Of a stretch of DNA of 64,000 nucleotides, positions 55,601 through 64,000 are shown piece after piece. The first letter of the stretch is position 1, and the number at the start of each line of letters is the position of its first letter. Source of the DNA: Linnemannia elongata (Eukaryota; Mortierellomycota; Mortierellomycetes; Mortierellales; Mortierellaceae); contig JAXBDG010000013.1 of the NCBI GenBank assembly GCA_036320915.1, forward strand, positions 1,612,001 to 1,676,000, written 5' to 3'. Below the pieces are notes generated by a model. The model had not been told where the DNA came from. It saw only the letters and a program-made list of their open reading frames with translations, and did no database searches. The position numbers were made by a program, and so were the translations under genes.

Positions 55601-58600
55601 ATACGATGATACCTGAAGTGTATGACCCCGTTCCCGCGGGATTTTTGCGCACCGGACTCCTGGGAGGACTCATTGAAGGACGAGTCGTTATTTTTGGATT
55701 GTACGAGGACAGAATTCAGCAGGAAATCGTGGATCTGGTTCACCCAGAGATTGTCGAATTTGACTATCACTACACAGCAGATCTCTCCAACACCATCCTC
55801 GACCGTATTGTGGGCTTTACTTCCTGGTAAGAGACTTGCCGAGAACACACGGCATTTATTTGTTTCTGGATCTTGTCGAAAAAGAAGAGACTGATTGTAC
55901 TTACTTTTATCCCAATCCATATGTTCGATAGTATATCGTTCGAGTGCTTTGTGAACAATGAGCACCTGCCAGTGATTTGTGCAGAGACGCCAAGGAGTCA
56001 GCGTGTTGATCTGATCAAGCTGGCTGACTTTGCGAAGCAGGCGATGATGGACTATCACGGATTACGACTGTACTGTATTGCGATTGCACCGACGGGAAGT
56101 TTACCACGAGCTTTCAAGAACGGCAAGCGGGTTTTGCATCCAGTGCTGTGCCGTAAGATGTTTGAGCTTGGACGACTTCGACTGATGCATATCCACACAT
56201 CCGTGGATGACACCATCTTTAATATCTCCTTTGGAGATGATACCACCGGTGGCATTTGGGGTGTCGGTAAGTTGTTGTACTATGGTCTCTACTTTTGTTT
56301 TCGTATTAACTAACGGCTGTGATCAGTGTATCAATGATGTATGTTCCTGAAGATATCTAAACCTGACACGCCTTTTTTCATATTGATCAATTGAACGCGT
56401 CCAACAGAGGCACTGGCTGTTCGTGAGGCTGCTCTGCCATCACATGCGCGTATGGTCCAGTTTTCTTGCTGCGACTATCCAAAGGAGGTTCTGGATGAGA
56501 AGACAAAGATCAACCTGTCCCATTTTACGAGTCTCGCCGAGATTCTTGTTTGGCGCTCAGTTATGAACCAGGATGAAATTGCCTTCGTCGGTGTCGACAA
56601 CCGAGGCAAGGACACCAAGGGCCTCACATTCCGTAAGTTTGGCGCCAAGGTCGTCTCTATCGCCAACTACATCGAGAAGCGTGGAGGCTTCCATACTGGG
56701 GATAAAGTCGTCCTCTTGTTCCCCAACGGAATCGAGTTTGCAGCAACCGTCTATGCCTGCTGGCTTCTCGGTCTCGTCCCTATTCCTGTCCAGATGCCTG
56801 AGGCTGCACGCTTGCACGAGGATATCACTTTGTTGATGGGTCTCTTGGCTGAGTTGAAGGTCACACATTTGATTGGAAACACCGCTACAGATGACCTGAT
56901 GAAGCAAAAGACAACCTTGATTCATGTCAAGGCATGCATTGGACCCCGTCAGGATGCCATCTTGCCAACGGTCTTTAACGTGTCCAAGGCGCCCAAGATG
57001 AGCAAGAACTTGGGCAAGGAGTCGGGATACATTGCGCCACCACAAGCTGCTTTGGCAAAGACCGCACCTGCCATGGTGTTTGTACATTACTCGACCGACA
57101 TGCGACGGACATTGGTCAAGGTCAGTCATTCAGCCTTGATGGCGCAGTGTCGAGCGCAGAAAGTTCAGTGCCGTCTTAAGACGGGTCGACCCATTTTGTC
57201 GTGCTGGAAGACCTTTTCAGGCATTGGACTCTTGTACTCTTGCGGATTGGGAGTTTATGCTGGCGCACCGACCGTCATGCTTCAGTACACCGACTTTTCA
57301 ACCAGCCCTCATATTTATTTTGAGGCTCTTGAGCGACACGGAGGTAACCCTTGCGTTGTTTTGTTTGACGGATAGCACGGTGTGAATTTTACGTGACAAC
57401 TGACTTGTTATCCTTTTATTTTACACCAACAATAGTGAGGGACGCGCTTCTCAACTATGCTATGCTGGAGCAGGCGACCAATACATCGGAACCAATCACA
57501 CCAGCCTCGTTCAACTTTACGGGAGTCAAAAACTTTTTGCTGAACACGGAGGGTCGACCACGTACAGAGGTGAACCAGGCGATCGAACGAAAGTTTGCCC
57601 AGTCCCGCTTGGAACCTACCGTTATTAACGCCATGTTTGGACACATGATTAACCCTATGGTGACGACTCGTTCATACATGAACATTGAACCCGTGAGGTT
57701 GCATCTTTCCTTGAAGGCGCTGCGTCGTGGAACTGTCCAAATCACGACCGAGCAGGAGGACCCTACCGGTGTCTGGGTTGAGGACAGTGGCATCGTAAGT
57801 GTTCTTGGCAGTTACCATTTCGACCTGACATGACAAAGTAGATATATATTTTTTTTTTCAGCACGTTTTGTAACTCATTGGTTGCATTGTTACTTTCAAT
57901 AGCCTATTTGCGGAACCACGGTGGCCATTGTGAACCCAGAGACGAGGGAGATTTGCTTGTCGCGAGAGATTGGTGAAATCTGGGTGTCGTCCGAGGCGAA
58001 CGTCCAGTCTTATCAAGGTGCAGCCCGCGAGCATGGACGCAGTTTCTCGAATGCATCGCCTCTGACAGTTGAGGCATCCAAGATTCTGCCCAACGGCACT
58101 GCGGACAAGGCAACAAGCGAGCCTGGATCGCCATCTGACTTGAACAGCCGTTACAATGTGACGATCGCGGGAGGTGACACCAGGATCAGCTATGTCCGCA
58201 CAGGAGAGATTGGATTCTTGTGGAACTATTCCAAGGACACCTTCAACGGCGGCAAGCCGACCAGTTTGCTGTTTGTCTTGGGCTCGATTGGAGAGACGTT
58301 TGAGGTCAACGGATTGATGCATTTCCCCAAGGATATCGAGGGGACCATTGAGCGTTGCCACCCTAATGTCGCTCCTAACGGAAGGTAAATTTGAGATCTT
58401 GTATTGCGTTGCGATGTTAGGACCCTCTAGTTCAGTCGGGCGTTTTGATGACAAGAGATACTAACATGAGGGCCATTTTGTCCTCTTATTCCATAGTATT
58501 GTGTTCCAGGCGGACCAGGCTGTTGTTTGTGTTGTTCAAGTTCGTCAGCCGGATGTGACGGTTGTCAACCTGACCATGTCGGTGATGCATCAAGTCTTGG

Positions 58601-59694
58601 AGAAGCACCAGTTCATGCCGGATGTCATTGCGATTGTTGGGGAGGGTGTCTTGACCAAGAACCGATTCGGTGAGAAGCAGCGCGGCAAGATGCTCAGTCT
58701 CTTTATGAGCGCTAAAATGTAAGTTTGTTGCCATGAACGCCTCGAGAGGACCATGTTTAGTTTTTGCTTGCACGTCAGTGTTCATTATGTGTTTGTAACT
58801 GACGCTTTTTATTATTCTTCAAATAGGCCATTGCTTCATATCCATTACCCTCGCGGTTCGTTGCCAAAGTCAGTGCCAGAGCAAATGCAGCCCAGCACGC
58901 CTATGACGCCCGTGATGAGTCGCCTCAACAGCGGTTATGGTGGCTCGAACTCTATCCCCTCAGTCTCTGTCGGCAATGGACACCCAGAGAAGCCCAGCTC
59001 TATTCGATCGAACCGGTCAAATGCCTCGATGGCATCGATGCGGTCTGTGCGGTCGTTCATCGGAACCATGTTCAGTAACCTCAAGGGAGGACATGGAGGA
59101 CATGGCGGAGTTGGCTCTGGGTCCAGTGGCAACGGTGGTGGAAGTTACCCGGCAGGATACAGTAACCATCATTCTCATGGAAGTACCAGCAGTATTGGCG
59201 GGTATAATGGATCGAGGCCAGGATCCGGATCCTCTGTGGGACTGACGTCTTCCTTCACGGGCATGATGCCCCCGACGACGCCCAAGAGCAGCAACATGTC
59301 TGGCAATGGTGGTAGTGGGTTCGATGGGGATGATTCGCTTGCGCCTCTGCGGTGCGAGTCACCTGTCTCTTCGACCACCAACATGTCATCAGTCACTATC
59401 GGAGGAGCAGCAGCGACAGCTACGGCCACCCCAGCAACGTCGGTTTCGATCACGCCATTGACAAATACGAGTCCTGTAACGAGCAAGAAGGTGCCCGCGC
59501 CTGGAACTCCCGGAGTTGGGGCGGCGGTTGTCTCTGGATCTGGACCCGGATCTGCGGTCAATGGAAATACGATTGCCACCAACCCTCCCCCAGTAGCAGA
59601 GCCAACAGCAGCACCTGCATCAGCACCTGCGCCGGCGATTGTTGTCAACACGACTCATGTTCCTTTCTCGGAGTCGATGAAGGGTTTCCCCTAA
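52615..59694 (+). CDS. DIP2: DIP2/Cps1-type protein with two adenylate-forming domains
   Basis: Ten exons (52615-52810, 53018-53146, 53685-55289, 55442-55826, 55932-56266, 56408-57343, 57436-57794, 57903-58384, 58497-58718, 58827-59694). All junctions are GT-AG and phases close, giving 1838 residues. A disordered N-terminus of about 120 residues (with a Pro run) precedes the first adenylate-forming domain (about 150-700). It has a motif near 331, EYSKSPNGELKGVAVSH, in place of the usual phosphate loop, and a Ser/Thr/Pro insert at about 374-414. The second domain (about 770-1500) has HYSTDMRRTLVKVSH near 1108, a strongly altered loop. The tail (1570-1838) is Gly/Ser/Thr-rich. The family includes animal DIP2, yeast Cmr2 and Cochliobolus CPS1; DIP2 is reported to regulate specific diacylglycerol species. 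No DMAP1-binding domain is visible at the N-terminus. Exons 1 and 2 are less certain than the rest. Confidence 0.9.
52825..52850 (+). repeat. Poly(A)26 tract just after the first donor site
   Basis: Sits 14 bases downstream of the exon 1 donor CCCA|GTAAGC, inside intron 1 of the DIP2-like gene. Confidence 0.85.
52991..53011 (+). repeat. (TAA)n microsatellite next to an acceptor
   Basis: TAA/ATA repeat running up to the GCAAG acceptor of exon 2 in the DIP2-like gene. It replaces the usual polypyrimidine tract, which makes this acceptor atypical. Confidence 0.75.
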
Positions 59695-62154
59695 GATATT
59701 ATTGTTCGTCTACTTTTTATTGCGCACCATACCCTTTCCTCTGCATCACATACATGTAAATAAAGCATCGACTTGCAAACCACACTCACGAACGAGCATG
59801 CATGCGAACAAGAAGAATGTTCTAAGCATGGCACTCGCAAATGTCGTCAAAGCCATTGGGTTCGCCCCTCCCTCGCCAAAAGCTTCAACCTCTTGTTGCC
59901 GCCCTTTTTATCGTTGAACAAAGAACTCCTAAGAGGCGTAAAGAAAAGTCAAGTCGTTTCAATGGTTTCTCACTTTACCGTCTGTTTGAGAATCCTGTTT
60001 ACGCTCTATGATTTCAGCCTCCCATCCCTCCTATCATGTCTATTAACTTTGCATTTATTATCGTTTTTTAAGTTGTTCAGTGAGAGATGAATACGCTTTT
60101 GCTGTCATTATCCGCCTCTTTCGCTTCATGCGGACGGCCTCATAGTCTTCGTCGTTGTCCTCCTTAATTAACATTAAAAACCTGTTCTCCTCGCCACCTC
60201 ATTTTTTTCATGCTCGACCTCCAATGCTCCACCATGGTTTGTGACCCTCGGTTATAGTTAATTGTCCCGTCATTGTCGTTGTCCTGTTATTCCTCTACTT
60301 CTCATTTCCAGGCTTCTTTTCGTCCTTTCATCCTTTTGTCCTTTTGTGCGTCGTCTCGACCCCCCATCCAGATGCTTTTTGTATGTCGAGCCTTCCCTGG
60401 GTTGGTTCCGCCCGTCGTTTGATTTCTGATTGTTTGTTTGTGCTAGGTTGTCGCACATGCCTTTATCCTTGAACTTATCTGCCAATTGTTCCTCCTCTCT
60501 TCTTTGATACTCTCATTTGGAGATCGAGAAGAGTATTTGTTTTTGTTTATGTCCGATGGACGATGGAGAGATTTGATGGGCCTCTATTGTTTCGTAGAAT
60601 TCATGTGCCTCGTAAACAATAAAAAATCACACAAACAAAACAATAGACGCTTTTGCTCTCATTGTGGATGGGTCATCCTTCATCTTTGCTTGTTGACACG
60701 AAAAAAAAAAAAGAAAGGCATAAGGGGCGAGTGAATGGAAGGAGGGAGGGCAATAAAACGGGAGGCCTGATGCCCCCCTCCCCCTTCCCAAAAAAAACAA
60801 AAGAAAGGAGGAAGCGAAGGAGATGAAGCGAATTAAGTCGATGCTAGATCCTCTATGAATGTAACCCCTTGACCCCATGAGTCTTCCCCACCCTCCTAGC
60901 GTGCCCGTGTCCTTTTGTCGATTGTGTTCCCAAATTTGGCGATCAAAGAGAAATGTGGAGGATAGGATAGGGCGTTGGCGTAGGTTGGTCCATGGTACTT
61001 CCTCTCTTTGATATCTCCTTTGTGCATGTTGTTTTGTTGAAATGCTCTTAGCCAGTGGTCGTCCAAAGTTCACTGTTCACCATTGAATAAACATAATGTA
61101 TGCTCGAACAACGTTGGCCTATAGACTGTCATTGTACTCTGACCTTGTTTGTCCTGTCCCTGTCCTGTCTTGTCTGTGATCCATCATTCCCTCCTCGTCC
61201 TCCGTTTGCTGCATTGACCTGGCGTCAAAGTTTTCTTTCCGTCCTTATTTTTCCTGTCGAGGATTGCGATAGGGAGGGAGAGAGATGGAAGAGGTCAAGA
61301 GAAATGTCATCAGCTTATTAGCTTTTTTTTTTTTTTCCTTCAACGTAGTCTTTTTTTTTTTTTTCTCCTTCTTATTGTCTCGGGAAATGCAATTTTAGGA
61401 CTGTGTTGTCATTTTGTTTGTTGGTTGTCTTTCTGTCGAGCCGCTGGTTTGCTCCATCAACTTGCCTTATCTTACCTGACCTAACCCTTTTATGCATCCA
61501 TTGGCGGGGGTCTTGTTTTTTTTTTTTTTTTTTTTTGCCTTTGCCTTTGCCTTTGCCTTTGCCTTTGCCTTTGCCTCCCTTTCGGCTGGCGGTTTGAAGT
61601 GGAGAAAAAAGGGAGGGAAGAGAGAGAGCTGAAATGGTCCTTGAGAGCGCGAGGCTATCCGAAAGAATGTCAAAGCGTTGTTGGTGGCCCCTTGGACCAT
61701 TTCATAGCGAAGGCGTCGCTCAGCCGGCATTGGAGCCAAAAAAAAAAGTGTCAAGCTGTTTGGTTGAGTTGTTAGGTTGTTGATGGGCAGAAGGTCCAGG
61801 TTTCGAAGTTTTTTTTCGTCACTCGTCCAAGGGCGTGCATGCGTGGAGGCGGTGAACGAGAGTGAGAGCATTGTTTGTTTGTGGGAGTAGTGCCTATAGC
61901 GAAAAAAAAGTCAAGGAAGGTGAGAAGAGCATTTGGATTGTATTTATGGGCAATGGGGGTTTTCAGATAAATAGAGAGGCGATTTCCTCTTTTGGAGCAT
62001 TCATTGTTCTTTCTCCTCATCTCTTCTTCTCCTGCTGACCATAGCTCCATCTCTCTCCTTTCTCCCTGCACGCAATCATCGCCCCATATCAGGCAATTGC
62101 ACCCGTCCACACTCCCTCCATCCTAACCAACCAATCTGAAAACCACACACAAAA
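59695..62154. other. Spacer between the DIP2-like gene and the monooxygenase
   Basis: No gene seen. AATAAA-like ATAAATAAAG at about 59757 may end the DIP2 transcript. Two T-runs (61324-61338, 61352-61364) and a (TTTGCC)7 repeat (61534-61575) follow. The last 150 bp (62010-62150) are the C/T/A leader of the next gene. Confidence 0.5.
61534..61575 (+). repeat. (TTTGCC)7 hexanucleotide repeat
   Basis: Seven perfect TTTGCC units (42 bp) directly after a T-run. On the minus strand it reads Ala-Lys repeats in one frame, but the surrounding frame is not gene-like. Confidence 0.85.
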
Positions 62155-64000
62155 ATGGCCCCAAACCCCTGTATCGTCATAGTTGGTGCCGGGATCGCCG
62201 GCCTCTCGCTAGCCATCATGCTCGAGCGCGCTGGGATGCATCGCTACGTGATTCTCGAGCGTGCAAATGAATACCGGTCCCTAGGAAGTGCTATCGTCCT
62301 CAGCGCAATGATGCTTCGGTGCTTTGAACAATTGGGCCTGTTAGAAGAACTTATTGCGGTCTCGAAACCGACGACGGGAGCGGTCTTCTTGGACGAGAAT
62401 ATGAAGTTTATTGGGAGTTTGCCTTCTATCTTTATTGGACAACGGTATGTTCTTTTCAGGGTGTGTTTTGTGGTTTTATGTACGGTTGTGCTTGCAGTAC
62501 AGTGCGCTGTTTGTTGACTTGATGATTGACTGACACCTGCATTTCTCGTTCTCGTCCACTTTTTTTCTTCTTTCTTTCGTTTTTTTCACCCCTTTCCACA
62601 TCCCCCAAAACAGATATGGATATTTCAACATCATCCTGACGCGTCCAGACTTCCATAGAATCCTACAACGCCACGTACCCCTCCACAAGGTCCACTTTTC
62701 CAAAAAGGTTCTCGAAGTCACCCAGACCAGCGAGCGGGCCCAGATCCGTTGCTCAGATAACTCAATCTTTCATGCCGATATTGTCATCGGCGCTGATGGA
62801 GCCTACTCGGGGATCCGTCAGTCCATGTACCGGTCCATCTTGGCACAGTCCCGGAAACCGAATAATGTCCGGTTGGAGAAACGAGGCCTCGTTTCGACTC
62901 TCAAGAAACTCTCATCCGCGGCTACCTCTTCGCCTTCGTCTGCTTCGACATCTGCCGCACTATCATCCGCCGGTGTATCGTCACTGTCGGGCCTAGGCGG
63001 TGCGTCGGCATCGTCAGCAGCCTCAGTAGCATCCTTTTCAACGTCAGCCTCGATAGCCTCAACAGCAACGATGATGACCACCGCCTCCTCTGCGACCAAA
63101 CACGGTGGCGGAGTGAACCGTCATGGCGAAATCCGATTACCCAAATCGGACCAGGAGCCGTTGCGGTTTGACCAGCATGCGATGGTGGGGATCACCAAGC
63201 CCTTGGACCCGGAGAAATATCCGTTCCTGAAGGATAAGAGTTGTCAGGCTATTACTATTCTGCCAAAATCAGGGTTCTCGGTAAGTGTGGGGGTTGTTAT
63301 TTATGGGTTCTGTGTCTTGGATTAATATCTCACATTTTTCATTAGATTGTCGCGTGTTGACCAATCCGCGCGTAGACTGATCACTTTATTTTTTTCTTTC
63401 CCTCCTCACTCTATTCTTCATATGTTTTCCTTTCTTTACTTCTTCCCTGAATACATATAGGTATGGTTGTTTCCTGTAACAGAGAATAGAATCTGCTGGG
63501 GTCTCGTCGCCCAAAACTTTGTGCCCTCGAACAAAAAGGGCGGCCAAGGTGCTTCTGGTTCTGGCGCAGGCAGCAGCAGTAGCAATAACAGTCATACCCA
63601 CAAGCAGCAGCCCAACTTTAAGGTCTCAGAGTGGGGACCCGAAACGGTCGACGAGATCATGCAGCTCAAGAGTGTCCGTGAACAGAAGAGTCCCTACGGT
63701 GGTACCATGGCCGATATCTATGACCAGACACCTAAAGGCTCTTCCTTGCGGTTCATGATCGAAGATAAGGTAAAATTTAATATCATTCTCATCAGTCCTC
63801 TGCGCACTTGTTATGTTGTTGTTCACTTCTTGCGCGAAAAGGTTACGTTGCTAACCGTTTTTTGTGTCTCCTTCCTTCTTAGGCGTTCAAGACGTGGTAC
63901 TACATGAGAACGGTGTTGGTTGGAGACGCATGCCACAAGATGGTGCCCTTTGCGGGCGTTGGAGCTGTGAACGCGATCATGGACTGCATCGTGCTCGTCA
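62155..64000 (+). CDS. FAD-dependent monooxygenase, 5' part (runs off the window)
   Basis: Four exons are visible (62155-62444, 62614-63280, 63461-63769, 63883 onward); the 3' end is outside. Residues 10-17 give the dinucleotide-binding GAGIAGLS with the preceding hydrophobic strand (CIVIV). GADGAYSGIR (near 156) is the DG motif, and GDACHKMVPFAGVGAVNA (near 437) is the GD motif that contacts the FAD ribityl. This order is that of class A flavoprotein hydroxylases (salicylate hydroxylase/zeaxanthin epoxidase type). NIILTRPDFHRIL matches the conserved region between them. A Ser/Ala/Thr-rich insert (about residues 192-264) separates the DG motif from the substrate-binding part, and a second Ser/Gly/Asn-rich insert lies in exon 3. 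The substrate cannot be deduced. The usual GDAAH reads GDACH here. Confidence 0.92.

Noticed and set aside
1..64000. CRISPR arrays, rRNA genes, bacterial operons or prophage features
   Set aside because: No regularly spaced repeats or rRNA motifs were seen; the genes have spliceosomal introns and eukaryotic families.

Overview
The window looks like nuclear DNA of a filamentous, early-diverging fungus, most likely of the Mortierella type (Mortierellomycota/Mucoromycota). The evidence is short GT-AG introns (about 90-540 bp, often with ATTAG or AATAG acceptors), long Ser/Gln/Pro low-complexity tracts in proteins, polypyrimidine gene leaders, fungal families (Opi1, Ecl1-like, Cps1/DIP2-like, YPC1-type ceramidase) and an Integrator subunit (INTS13) that the Dikarya lack. 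The lineage is inferred; no rRNA or other marker is present.

Left part (1-8.7 kb): a 1060-residue Ser/Pro/Gln-rich protein, a tRNA-Asp gene, two degenerate copies of a non-LTR retrotransposon 3' end, then a small cluster of secreted cysteine-rich, defensin-like genes. One copy is intact (7838-8137), one is a clear frameshifted relic (6823-7141) and one is a possible relic (about 8455-8657). A second intact paralogue sits at 26921-27253.

Middle part (9-34.6 kb): a housekeeping block. On the minus strand are the phospholipid-synthesis repressor Opi1 (five exons, one 1.7-kb intron), INTS13/Asunder (eleven exons), MBF1 and the RNase P/MRP subunit POP5. POP5 is divergent from mitochondrial ribosomal protein uS15m. 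Two more tRNA-Asp genes and a probable Mutator-type MITE follow. An alkaline ceramidase is then flanked by two unrecognised single-pass membrane proteins with strong acidic tracts.

Right part (34.6-64 kb): mostly gene-poor, simple-sequence-rich DNA. A small Ecl1-like zinc protein (39.4-40.0 kb) lies between a 4.9-kb and a 12.6-kb desert. Then come a ten-exon DIP2/Cps1-type protein with two adenylate-forming domains (52.6-59.7 kb) and the first four exons of an FAD-dependent monooxygenase that runs off the window.

Lipid metabolism recurs: Opi1 (phospholipid gene repression), alkaline ceramidase (sphingolipids) and DIP2 (reported to control diacylglycerol subspecies). Their spacing gives no sign of a functional cluster. 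The most interesting points are the expanding and decaying defensin-like family, INTS13 with a recognisable C-terminal cleavage-module-binding motif in a fungus, and the MULE-type MITE.
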